Positions 17,631 to 26,117 of a stretch of 33,610 nucleotides of DNA are shown piece by piece. Each line of letters begins with the position of its first letter. The first letter of the stretch is position 1. Source of the stretch: an uncultured Schlesneria sp. (GTDB lineage Bacteria > Planctomycetota > Planctomycetia > Planctomycetales > Planctomycetaceae); the NCBI GenBank assembly GCA_903834925.1, contig CAILLA010000179.1, positions 1 to 33,610 on the forward strand, in the 5' to 3' direction. Below the pieces are notes generated by a model, which saw nothing but the letters and a program-made list of their open reading frames with translations, did not search any database and had not been told where the DNA came from. The position numbers were made by a program, and so were the translations under genes.

Positions 17631-17721
17631 ATTTGCCCCCAACCTATGGGAATGAACGCGCCGACTTCTCGATCAACGTGAAGTGCGCTTGCTGATATTT
17701 CTTGAATTTCACTTCAAATTG

Positions 17722-17846
17722 GCAAACAACGCCCCATATCAACACGCAAACGACATCCCCACCATAACCCATGCCCCGATGTGCAAACAACCGTCGCCTC
17801 AACGCGCAAACGACATCCCCACCCACAACCCATGCCCCGACGCGCA
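17722..17846. repeat. about 60-bp imperfect tandem duplication
   Basis: Two copies (about 17722-17782 and 17783-17843) share GCAAACAAC, then a diverged stretch, CGCAAACGACATCCCCACC and CAACCCATGCCCCGA-like blocks. The second copy ends next to the stop codon of the FHA-GAF-PP2C gene (17853). No T-tract or clear stem-loop makes it a terminator. The longest core match is 22 bases with one difference (17739-17760 against 17799-17820). Confidence 0.8.
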
Positions 17847-17852
17847 TTAAAA

Positions 17853-19550
17853 TTACTTGCGACCGAAGACCATGATGGTGATGTCGTCGTTTTGGGCGCG
17901 TCCGTTGGCGAATTTTCGGACGTCGGCGAGGATCACTTTTCCGAGCGCATCGGCGTGACCGCCGGTACTGGCCTTCATCAATTCTCGGAGTCGATCGACA
18001 CCGTAAAGTTGATTTTCAGGATTCATCGCTTCGCTGACTCCGTCGGTATAGATGACACAGGTTTCCCCCGGTTCGATGGTGCGGGTTGTTACTTCATAGG
18101 GGTAACCTTCCATCACGCCAATTGGGACACCGATGATTTCCTCACCGAATTCGACGACTGATCCGTCCGTCTTGCGGATCATGATGGGCATGTGTCCGGC
18201 AATACCAATTGTCATTTCACCCGTTGCGATGTCGATCACGCACAAGACGAATGTGACGAAACGACCCTCGACTGCACGTGTACACATCTGGTCGTTAATG
18301 CGATTAACGGCTTCGCAAACATCTCCGACGAAGGTCATGACGTTTGTCACAACGGTCGCGATTCGGGACATCACGAGGGATGCAGGAACACCTTTGCCTG
18401 CAACGTCGCCGAATGCCAGACAGATCTTTTTGCCGTCTTCGACAAAAAACGCATCGTAATAATCACCGCCGACGGCCTGAGCCGTATCGTATGAGGCGAA
18501 AAATTCCCAGCCGTCAGCAGATGGTAACTCAGTGGGGAGCAGCGATCGCTGAACTCCCATGGCGATGTCCATTTCTTTATCTTGTTTCTGCTTTTCCATA
18601 GCCGTCACAAGCAATTTCGCCTGTTCGTAGCACATTGCAGCCTGTCCAGCGACGGCCATTAACAGATCAAGATCGTCGGACTGAAATTGATTAAAGGGGT
18701 TTTGAGTGTCGATATTGATGACACCCATCGGCTGCCCCTCGGTACTCAACATTGGCACGCACATCATGGAACGGATCGTGAGATTCGCGATCGATTCACT
18801 GGCTTCAAACCGTGAATCGTTGGAAGCGTCGGATGAGAGAATGCCGGTTTTGTCTTCCAGGACTTTTTTGAGAATCGTTCGACTGAGTTTAACGGTTTCA
18901 TCATCACCGGCCCGCCGATGTTTCATCGCACGAGGGATCATCTTGCTTGTGGTTTCGTCTCTTAAAAGGACGCAACCCCGGTCTGCATGCGGGAAAATAT
19001 TGAATAGCGTATCCAGAATCTTCGGCAACAGGGTATCGATCTCCGCCGTCCCCGCGAGCGCCTTGCTGATTTCAAGAACTCCCTTAAGTTTGGCTTCTGG
19101 TTTCACTTCCAGATTACCAAACCCGGTCACGCTACCGGTCATCATGGTCGATTCGTCATCATCGTCGGCGACTTCAACGTTGAACCTCTCTTCGTCGTCG
19201 TATCGAGGACGAATCGGTTTTGGAGGTACAGGGCGTGTTGTAACAGGCGACTGTCCGATTCCCGTATTATTCTCGAAGCGCAAGAGAACGGGGCCTAGCT
19301 TGATTCGATCCCCGTGCTTGATCGATTTCGGGCCTTCGATTTTGCTTCCGTTCACAAATGTCCCGTTGCCGCTCCCCATATCTTCGACGAGAAACTCATC
19401 TGCATTCTTGAACACCCGAGCGTGTCGGCGAGACACCATACCCGATTTAATTTCCAGCGTGCATTTCGGATCTCGTCCGAGCGTCGTTTCATCGCCGGTC
19501 AGTTCAACTGTCGTTGCTTGACCATCGAGCAGAAGTATCAGTTGCGGCAT
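17853..19550 (-). CDS. FHA-GAF-SpoIIE/PP2C phosphatase
   Basis: 565 aa, cytoplasmic. The FHA domain (about 1-95) shows TTLGRDPKCTLEI, VSRRHARVF and GSGNGTFVNGSKI, the phosphothreonine-binding set. After an acidic linker, a GAF domain (about 155-315) includes CVLLRDE, MMCVPM and GVINIDTQNPF; its ligand is unknown. The PP2C/SpoIIE-type phosphatase domain (about 340-563) has AVGGDYYDAFF and AFGDVAGKGVPASL, with metal-binding Asp residues, and IYTDGVSEAMN with NDDITIMVF at the end. It probably dephosphorylates a partner, such as an anti-sigma antagonist or a Ser/Thr kinase target, in response to phospho-protein docking and a GAF signal. No kinase or anti-sigma factor lies nearby. A CAGGG upstream supports the start. 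Confidence 0.92.
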   Translation of the reverse strand: MPQLILLLDGQATTVELTGDETTLGRDPKCTLEIKSGMVSRRHARVFKNADEFLVEDMGSGNGTFVNGSKIEGPKSIKHGDRIKLGPVLLRFENNTGIGQSPVTTRPVPPKPIRPRYDDEERFNVEVADDDDESTMMTGSVTGFGNLEVKPEAKLKGVLEISKALAGTAEIDTLLPKILDTLFNIFPHADRGCVLLRDETTSKMIPRAMKHRRAGDDETVKLSRTILKKVLEDKTGILSSDASNDSRFEASESIANLTIRSMMCVPMLSTEGQPMGVINIDTQNPFNQFQSDDLDLLMAVAGQAAMCYEQAKLLVTAMEKQKQDKEMDIAMGVQRSLLPTELPSADGWEFFASYDTAQAVGGDYYDAFFVEDGKKICLAFGDVAGKGVPASLVMSRIATVVTNVMTFVGDVCEAVNRINDQMCTRAVEGRFVTFVLCVIDIATGEMTIGIAGHMPIMIRKTDGSVVEFGEEIIGVPIGVMEGYPYEVTTRTIEPGETCVIYTDGVSEAMNPENQLYGVDRLRELMKASTGGHADALGKVILADVRKFANGRAQNDDITIMVFGRK

Positions 19551-19652
19551 AGTACGGCCCTGAGCGTTTTGAGGATTTCGATTTCATCGAAGTATGGCGT
19601 CCTTCGAATTCTAAAGCGCGTTCCGTCGAAACGAAAGGTGTCGCATGTGTTT

Positions 19653-20933
19653 TCAATCAACCTGAAAAATCGACTCAACATTCCCACGTAGGACTTGTCG
19701 CCCGAGCGAAAGAGCTTCATCCTCGCTCCATCGTCGTCCAATCACGAAATCTTGAGCCAGAACTCGTGCAAGACATCGTCGATACATGCTGAACTTCGGC
19801 CAGGCAAATTCCAGCTTGTACATGTCACTGTAATAGCCGATTTGTTTGTTTCGAGGGACCGCTTGCAGTCGTGCTTTCGTGTCCAGTTCGATGTACGCGG
19901 GAATATTCGAGTACCACCAATGTGCGTTGGTTACGACGTTCGGGAAGATCCAACTATAGCTGACCAGTTCCTGATTACTGACCTGAGCCAGTACAGAAAC
20001 AGGAAAAATGACCTGAGGAAATGCATTGAACAGATCCTTGTACTGAATCAACGAAACCCGCTGGTCGAACAGGTCTTGTCCCTGAAAAACCCCGGCTGGA
20101 TAGACACGCCTGTTAACACCGATCATCAGGTCGAAAGGAAGTTTGAACTCGGCACAGAACTCCGCGATTGTCCAGAAAATCCAGTTTTGACCAACGGTTT
20201 TTGATTCAGATTCGGCCTCCAGGAACCCGGCGTTGAATTGATGCTCGTCCAGATCGCTACCTGTCGGACGAAACGGCGAGAAACTGGGTGGCAGACTGAT
20301 TGCGCATGCCTTAGCGCCGTGTCGAACAAAATGCTCAAACAATTTCCCAATCGCCTGCCGGACTTTTGCAGGACTGGTTGGTTCAATCCCCGTTGCTTTC
20401 GCTAATCGCTCACGGACTTTTGGGTTCGTGAAATGAAAGACTAGATCGTCCGTCCTTAAACACGGGATATACCGCTTCGTATCAAATCCCGTCAGTGGAT
20501 CATCGAACTCGTTCGTGAGGAAGACTCGCTCAATCCCCGATTGCTTGAGGCACTGGTCTTCCCAATCCGGTTCGGCCATCTTCGCGACGGCGTTGTCGTA
20601 GAGTTTTTCCCAGTTTGAAGCGGTAATCCGATCGTCGGAAAATCCAAAAAACTTGCGGCATAATTCGATCAGCCAGCTGACCTGAACCGTATTGTCCAGA
20701 TTCTTCAGCGATTCGACCAGGCGCCCGACTTTCGTTTTCGGGTCAAGACCTGGCTCTTCGATTTGTGATTTGGAAATCCCCGATGAATGAGCCAATTCGG
20801 TGTAATAATGGTAACCCATGATGTCCGCCAACGTTTTCGAGGCGGGGGAATGGGGGTTAATGTGCGTGTGGGGATCAATCAGGACCAGTTTCGTCAATTC
20901 GGTGCATAACCGTTGTTCAAGTAACTCCGACAT
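19653..20933 (-). CDS. uronate-isomerase-like amidohydrolase-superfamily protein
   Basis: 426 aa. The N-terminal motif LIDPHTHINPHSPA followed by LADIMGYHYYTEL matches the start of the uronate isomerase (UxaC) barrel, where the two His are metal ligands. The C-terminal part contains NVVTNAHWWYSNIPAYI and a YRRCLARVLAQDFV segment like the UxaC end. UxaC isomerises D-glucuronate and D-galacturonate to the ketoses. The sequence is distant from the classical enzyme, so the substrate is not certain. The ATG at 20933 is chosen over 21062 because GAGG lies 6 bases upstream and the longer N-terminus does not look structured. It is not surrounded by other hexuronate genes. Confidence 0.78.
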   Translation of the reverse strand: MSELLEQRLCTELTKLVLIDPHTHINPHSPASKTLADIMGYHYYTELAHSSGISKSQIEEPGLDPKTKVGRLVESLKNLDNTVQVSWLIELCRKFFGFSDDRITASNWEKLYDNAVAKMAEPDWEDQCLKQSGIERVFLTNEFDDPLTGFDTKRYIPCLRTDDLVFHFTNPKVRERLAKATGIEPTSPAKVRQAIGKLFEHFVRHGAKACAISLPPSFSPFRPTGSDLDEHQFNAGFLEAESESKTVGQNWIFWTIAEFCAEFKLPFDLMIGVNRRVYPAGVFQGQDLFDQRVSLIQYKDLFNAFPQVIFPVSVLAQVSNQELVSYSWIFPNVVTNAHWWYSNIPAYIELDTKARLQAVPRNKQIGYYSDMYKLEFAWPKFSMYRRCLARVLAQDFVIGRRWSEDEALSLGRQVLRGNVESIFQVD

Positions 20934-21207
20934 CGTTGCCTCTATGAATCGAGCGTGTGAAACGGCTTTTAAACGTGGCGGCAGTGTGGCATCTGGATTA
21001 AGTGGATGCAAATCAAGTTTAAGATTCATGGATGAGTTTTTTATCAACGTCTGACTTTTCATCGGGCAAAAAGTCGCATTGCACCGACATTCACTACGAC
21101 GAGGTCATAATACGGAGAAACAGCAGGATCGGTGATAACTTGATTCTCGTGCAAATTGAGGGCATGCTGACTTTGTTTCGTAACGCGTCGCTCCTGAGGA
21201 ATCGCCA
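20934..21207. promoter_or_regulatory. divergent intergenic region
   Basis: 274 bp between the isomerase-like gene (minus) and the MgtC-like gene (plus). I saw no riboswitch or confidently placed promoter boxes. A GAGGA just before 21208 serves as ribosome-binding site for the MgtC-like gene. Confidence 0.35.
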
Positions 21208-21753
21208 TTGAACCCAACCGATTGTGACGAATTGCATGAAATGCTTCTCCGACTTGGGATTGCAACTCTGCTTGGCGGGATTCTTGGTGTTGATCGAGAC
21301 CTGCATCGAAAGCCAGCGGGAGTTCGCGTCTTGGCGCTCGTCAGCATGGGAGCCGCTGCCATTTCGATGGTCAGTGTGATCGTCATGCCAGGCGACGAAA
21401 CCCATCCGGGTGACGGCGTTCTTCGCACGGTTCAAGGGGTCCTTTCTGGAATCGGATTCCTCGGCGCCGGAGTGATTATGCGAGCTCAAGGCAAAGATGA
21501 AATCCACGGACTCACAACGGCAGCTTCAATCTGGGTCACAGCAATTCTGGGGATGATCTGCGGACTGGGGCAATGGAAGCTTGCCATCTGCGCGTTCGGG
21601 CTGGCATGGGGAATCCTGCTCGTCGGTCGCTGGGTTGAGCTTCAAGTGTTGCGCATGGCTCCCCCGCCGGAATCGTTGCCGCCGAGCAACACCACCATTC
21701 CGAATGCCATCGCCATTCAAAGGCTGAACGAAACGGGATTCCCTGACGATTGA
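21208..21753 (+). CDS. MgtC/SapB family membrane protein
   Basis: 181 aa with about five transmembrane helices in the first ~140 residues. The family core is plain: LRLGIATLLGGILGVDRD, RKPAGVRVLALVSMGAA, GVLSGIGFLGAGVIM and GLTTAASIWVTAILG. MgtC proteins affect magnesium homeostasis and the F-type ATPase in pathogens, but the role of free-living homologues is unclear. There is only a short C-terminal tail and no ACT-like domain. The start is a TTG at 21208 with GAGGA about 8 bases upstream; an in-frame ATG at 21241 would remove 11 residues. It is followed after 62 bases by the DUF2252 gene, possibly on the same transcript. Confidence 0.9.
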   Translation: MNPTDCDELHEMLLRLGIATLLGGILGVDRDLHRKPAGVRVLALVSMGAAAISMVSVIVMPGDETHPGDGVLRTVQGVLSGIGFLGAGVIMRAQGKDEIHGLTTAASIWVTAILGMICGLGQWKLAICAFGLAWGILLVGRWVELQVLRMAPPPESLPPSNTTIPNAIAIQRLNETGFPDD

Positions 21754-21815
21754 AGTGCTCTGTTCCTGATTCTTTCTATTTCCACATATCGTAATTGTAA
21801 CCCTGAGGATGGACG

Positions 21816-23255
21816 ATGAGTTCTGCACCCGAAACCACAATTGCTTCGAATCCCGCATCGATTCCTGACACGACTCACTCAACGAAACCTCGTTCACAAC
21901 GGCGAGCGGACGGTAAAGCAAAACGGGAGACGACACCACGATCCGCTCATGCTGCGTGGAAGCCTCCAGTCAATCGAGCCGACATCGTTGCAATCCTTGA
22001 GGAGTCGAATCAGGATCGAGTGCAAGACCTCATTCCGCTTCGCTTCGCGCGAATGTTGCAATCTCCGCTCGCTTTCTTGCGAGGATCAGCAGCCGTCATG
22101 GCAGCCGATCTTGCGGGTCTGCCAGCCACCAACATCCGCGTGCAATCGTGTGGCGACTGTCATTTGCAGAACTTCGGCTGGTTTGCAACGCCTGAGCGAA
22201 ACTTGATCTTTGACATCACCGATTTCGACGAGAGCCGACAAGCTCCATGGGAATGGGACGTCAAACGGCTGGTCGCAAGTGTGGTCCTTGCATCCCGCGA
22301 ACTCAAAGTCCCAGCGTCGAAGTCGAGTCAGGAAGAATTGGCACGGGCCACAGCCAAATCCTACCGTGAGCATCTCGCCGAGTTTGAAACAAAGTCACCG
22401 CTCGAAATGTGGTATGTCCGTCTTGACTCGGCCGAATTGATGAAACGGTTTCCGGAAATTGGCTCAAGAAAACGCTGTGAGGAAATTCTCACAGCGGCGC
22501 GTCAACGGACAATCGAACAGTTGCTGCCAAAGATCACGCAGACGGTTGATAACAAATTGCAATTCAAAGACCGTCCTCCGCTCATTTCGCATCCAACACA
22601 GTTCGACCGATTCCTGACCGAGATCCACGGCTTAATTCAACAATATCGAGGAACTTTGTCTGACGAACGACGTGTCTTGCTGGATCGCTATCGAATGGTC
22701 GATGTCGCATATAAGGTCGTTGGTGTCGGGAGCGTTGGGTTGCGCTGCGGGATCGTTTTGATGCTCGACCCCGACGGCGCAGCTTTGGTCCTGCAAATCA
22801 AAGAAGCGAGAGCCAGCGTGCTCGAAAAGTTCGTTGGGAAAAGCGAACGAGCTCACCATGGGCACCGAATTGTTCATGGTCAACGTTTGATGCAAGCCGC
22901 CAGTGACCAGTTCCTCGGATGGGCGAATGACTCCGATGGACGTAGTTATTACTTCCGGCAATTAAGAGATATGAAGCTGTCGATCGGCATCGATCAGATG
23001 TCGATGCCAGACTTGGAGGAGTACGCGCAACTGTGTGGCTGGGCGCTCGCTCGTGCCCACGCGAAAGCGGGTGATGCTTCGACGATTTCAGGCTACCTTG
23101 GTACAGGAGATGCCTTTGATGAAGCACTCGGCAAGTTCGGAATCGCCTATGCCGACCAATCCGAAACGGATTTTAAAACGCTTCAATTGGCGGCCGAATC
23201 GGGCCGAATTCCCGTCGCGAAGGATGCCGGATTAAAGAAAGGATCGTTAGATTGA
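21816..23255 (+). CDS. DUF2252 family protein
   Basis: 479 aa. Family marks are RFARMLQSPLAFLRGSAAVMAADL, the SCGDCHLQNFGWF segment (about residues 110-122), FDITDFDESRQAPWEWDVKRLVAS, and GVGSVGLRC in the middle. DUF2252 proteins look distantly kinase/aminoglycoside-phosphotransferase-like; the GDCHLQNFG and DFDES motifs resemble a catalytic loop and metal-binding Asp, but activity is unproven. The first ~45 residues are Thr/Ser/Arg-rich and probably disordered; there is no signal peptide. GAGGA lies about 7 bases upstream of the ATG. An AT-rich gap of 198 bp separates it from the next gene. Confidence 0.9.
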   Translation: MSSAPETTIASNPASIPDTTHSTKPRSQRRADGKAKRETTPRSAHAAWKPPVNRADIVAILEESNQDRVQDLIPLRFARMLQSPLAFLRGSAAVMAADLAGLPATNIRVQSCGDCHLQNFGWFATPERNLIFDITDFDESRQAPWEWDVKRLVASVVLASRELKVPASKSSQEELARATAKSYREHLAEFETKSPLEMWYVRLDSAELMKRFPEIGSRKRCEEILTAARQRTIEQLLPKITQTVDNKLQFKDRPPLISHPTQFDRFLTEIHGLIQQYRGTLSDERRVLLDRYRMVDVAYKVVGVGSVGLRCGIVLMLDPDGAALVLQIKEARASVLEKFVGKSERAHHGHRIVHGQRLMQAASDQFLGWANDSDGRSYYFRQLRDMKLSIGIDQMSMPDLEEYAQLCGWALARAHAKAGDASTISGYLGTGDAFDEALGKFGIAYADQSETDFKTLQLAAESGRIPVAKDAGLKKGSLD

Positions 23256-23453
23256 ATAAGAATTATCGAGCCAACCCAATCTGAACAGCTTGACAAACCA
23301 ACGTTTACCGATATGTTGGTTTGTTGATGATCCGCCCGTTTTGCCCGCCTTTGTTCTCCACACAGTATTCATGCCTCTGTTTCGTGTCTGGACCGACGAT
23401 GCTTGGGTGATCGGGACAGACTGAAACTGCATCGCTATCGGGAAAAAAACCTC

Positions 23454-25973
23454 ATGAGTATGCAAGCCTCTCTTTTTGGCCATCGGCTTTCAGGTTTTCT
23501 GGCCTTCGGTCTTATTGCCCTTACAATGTCGACCCCGTCGCAAGCGGCTACGCCGAAAGGACTTGGCGAACCCGGGCAGTTGGTTCAAATGCGTCTGGAA
23601 CCAAATAAAGATGGCAAAGGAGTCTTGCTTCGCGGCCGCGATGGGCGGCAACAGTTGATTGCCACTGGAATCTATTCCACCGGCCAGCTGCGGGACGAGA
23701 CTCGTAAAGTGCAGTACTCGGTCGAACCTGCTGATATTGTCCAGATTGACAGCAACGGCCATATGACGCCGCTCAAAGACGGTCGGGCGGTCATCAAGGC
23801 AATCGGGTCTGGTATTGCGGCAGAATTGTCAGTGGAAGTCACCGGACTTTCTAATGACATCCCCGTGAACTTTCCAAACCAGATTACTCCGATTTTCACG
23901 AAACTGAGCTGCAATAGCGGCGGATGTCACGGCAAAGCGAGTGGTCAAAACGGATTCAAACTGTCGCTCCTTGGCTTCTACCCGGAAGACGATCACGAAT
24001 TTCTAGTGAAAGAAGGACGTGGACGCAGGATTTTCCCGCCTTCACCAGGCCAAAGCCTGTTATTAACCAAACCCGTAGGAAAGTCACCTCACGGCGGCGG
24101 TAAACGAATGGAAGTCGATAGTTACGAATACCGATTGATTCACCGCTGGATTGAACAGGGTATGCCATATGGAAGCCCAAGTGATCCTGTGGTAACCGGA
24201 ATCAAATGTATCCCCGACGGTCGTGTCATGGACCGCAGTGCCGAACAACAAATCACGGTGATGGCTGTTTACAGCGATGGCTCGACAGAAGACGTGACTC
24301 GGATGGCATTGTACGAGCCGAACGATCCGGAAATGGCGGAAGTCACTGTCACCGGCTTGGTAAAAACGTTGGATCTGGCCGGGGAAGTCGCCATCATGGC
24401 CCGCTATCAGGGTCAGGTCGCGGTTTTTCGTTCGACGATTCCACTCGGTGCCGAAATCGTCTCGAAACCCCCAATCAAGAACTTCATCGATGAAGCCGTT
24501 CTCGCCAAGCTGGATGTCTTAGGGATTCCGGCTTCGCCGGTTTGTGACGATGGAACTTTCCTCCGTCGAGTTTCAATTGATATCACGGGTTCGCTGCCCA
24601 CTGAAGCCGAAGTCTCTGCGTTCCTCGCTAACCCCGACAGCCAGAAACGAGAAAAGGTGATCGATCAACTGCTCGATTCAACGGCCTACGCAGACTATTT
24701 CACGAACAAGTGGAATCTGGTCCTTCGCAACAAGAAGCGAGCCAACGACCAATTAGCACCGACATACGGGTTTCACAAATGGATCTGGTCCAGTCTTTAC
24801 GAAAACAAACCGTATGATCAATTCGTACGCGAAATCCTGACAGCAACCGGAAATGCCGATGACAATCCTCCGGTTGCATGGTATCGCGAAGTCGATCAGC
24901 CGAACGAGCAAGTCGAAGACGTTTCGCAACTCTTCCTCGGACTTCGGATTCAGTGTGCCCGTTGCCATCACCATCCATTCGAAAAATGGAGTCAGGACGA
25001 TTACTACGGCATGGCCGCGTTTTTCAGTCGTGTTGGTCGAAAGAACATTATCGGCGGCAACAACGCGATGCGCGATAAGCGAATCTTTGCGATCGACAAT
25101 CAAGGTCCAGCTCAGTCTCGCAACGAGCGGACTGGAAAAATGCTCGCTCCGACGGGACTTGGAAGCAAGCCTTACACGGTGACGCCAGAAGACGATCCCC
25201 GATCACTGCTTGCTGACTGGATGTCCGACCCGCAAAACCCATTCTTCGCTAAAGCGCTGGTCAACCGATACTGGAAGCATTTCTTCAGTCGTGGAATTGT
25301 CGAACCCGAGGATGATATGCGCGAAACAAATCCTCCAGCAAACCCCGAATTGCTGAATCGACTTTCGCAGAATTTCATTGCAAGTAAATTCGACATCAAG
25401 AATCTGGTTCGCACGATCTGTATGTCGTCGACGTATCAATTGAGTTCGCTTCCGAACGAATACAATTTGAAGGACAAACAAAACTTCTCACGTTACTATC
25501 CGAAACGATTGACCGCAGAAGTTTTGTACGATGCCTTCCATCAGGTCACTTCCACGAACCAGGCATATAACGGTCTCCCCGCAGGAACGCGTGCAATTCA
25601 ACTCCCTGACGCCAGTGTTGGTCCTTATTTCCTGAAGGTCTTCGGTCAACCTCAAGCCGATACGGCCTGTGAATGCGAACGGTCGCAGGAAGCGAATCTT
25701 GCTCAAAGCCTGCACCTGCTCAACAGCAGCGAAGTCCAGAACAAGATCTCTGACGGCAACGGCCGTGCTTCGAAATTTGCGAATGACAAAGAGCATCCCG
25801 CCGATAATAAGATCAAAGAGCTTTATCGATGGGTCTATAGCCGCGAACCTGATTCGGAAGAGCTGCAGATTGCCACGGCTCACCTGGAAAAACATAAGGA
25901 CAATCCAAAGCTCGCCTTCGAAGATATTGTGTGGGCACTGATTAACTCGAAGGAGTTCCTATTCAATCACTGA
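23454..25973 (+). CDS. DUF1549/DUF1553 protein with Ig-like and cytochrome-type domains
   Basis: 839 aa with a signal peptide (residues about 1-31). Two bacterial Ig-like (BIG2-type) segments lie at about 35-125 and 240-335. Between them is a planctomycete cytochrome-like segment with LSCNSGGCHGKASG near residue 155, ending in RWIEQGMPYG. The DUF1549 domain (about 345-560) contains FLRRVSIDITGSLPTEAEV and CARCHHHPFEKW near residue 501. DUF1553 (about 579-839) contains DPQNPFFAKALVNRYWKHFF and the ending WALINSKEFLFNH. The ATG at 23454 is preferred over a TTG at 23403 because it places the signal at the N-terminus. It is first in a run with the PPC and WD40 genes (144-bp gap) and is a far larger paralogue of the 1643-3217 gene. 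Confidence 0.9.
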   Translation: MSMQASLFGHRLSGFLAFGLIALTMSTPSQAATPKGLGEPGQLVQMRLEPNKDGKGVLLRGRDGRQQLIATGIYSTGQLRDETRKVQYSVEPADIVQIDSNGHMTPLKDGRAVIKAIGSGIAAELSVEVTGLSNDIPVNFPNQITPIFTKLSCNSGGCHGKASGQNGFKLSLLGFYPEDDHEFLVKEGRGRRIFPPSPGQSLLLTKPVGKSPHGGGKRMEVDSYEYRLIHRWIEQGMPYGSPSDPVVTGIKCIPDGRVMDRSAEQQITVMAVYSDGSTEDVTRMALYEPNDPEMAEVTVTGLVKTLDLAGEVAIMARYQGQVAVFRSTIPLGAEIVSKPPIKNFIDEAVLAKLDVLGIPASPVCDDGTFLRRVSIDITGSLPTEAEVSAFLANPDSQKREKVIDQLLDSTAYADYFTNKWNLVLRNKKRANDQLAPTYGFHKWIWSSLYENKPYDQFVREILTATGNADDNPPVAWYREVDQPNEQVEDVSQLFLGLRIQCARCHHHPFEKWSQDDYYGMAAFFSRVGRKNIIGGNNAMRDKRIFAIDNQGPAQSRNERTGKMLAPTGLGSKPYTVTPEDDPRSLLADWMSDPQNPFFAKALVNRYWKHFFSRGIVEPEDDMRETNPPANPELLNRLSQNFIASKFDIKNLVRTICMSSTYQLSSLPNEYNLKDKQNFSRYYPKRLTAEVLYDAFHQVTSTNQAYNGLPAGTRAIQLPDASVGPYFLKVFGQPQADTACECERSQEANLAQSLHLLNSSEVQNKISDGNGRASKFANDKEHPADNKIKELYRWVYSREPDSEELQIATAHLEKHKDNPKLAFEDIVWALINSKEFLFNH

Positions 25974-26035
25974 TGCCATTTTGCGTAATGGTTCTTTCCG
26001 AAATTACCCCGCCGCGAAAATGAAGGACCTTTTCG

Positions 26036-26073
26036 TACCGCCCAACGCCCATCAGATGCGCGTTGGGCTGGTA
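26036..26073 (+). promoter_or_regulatory. stem-loop in the leader of the 26118 gene
   Basis: GCCCAACGC (26040-26048) pairs with GCGTTGGGC (26060-26068), an 11-base loop lies between them, and TACC/GGTA extend the stem past a bulged T. No T-tract follows, so it could be a processing or attenuation structure, or a weak terminator, between the DUF1549/DUF1553 gene and the PPC gene. Confidence 0.45.
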
Positions 26074-26117
26074 TTGGAAAAGAGATCCAACAGCGTCAGT
26101 TTTATGAAAGGCGAGAT

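Noticed and set aside
20934-21207. Magnesium-responsive leader (riboswitch) ahead of the MgtC-like gene
   Set aside because: I could not recognise M-box or mgtA-type conserved elements, and the gene is a general MgtC/SapB homologue.
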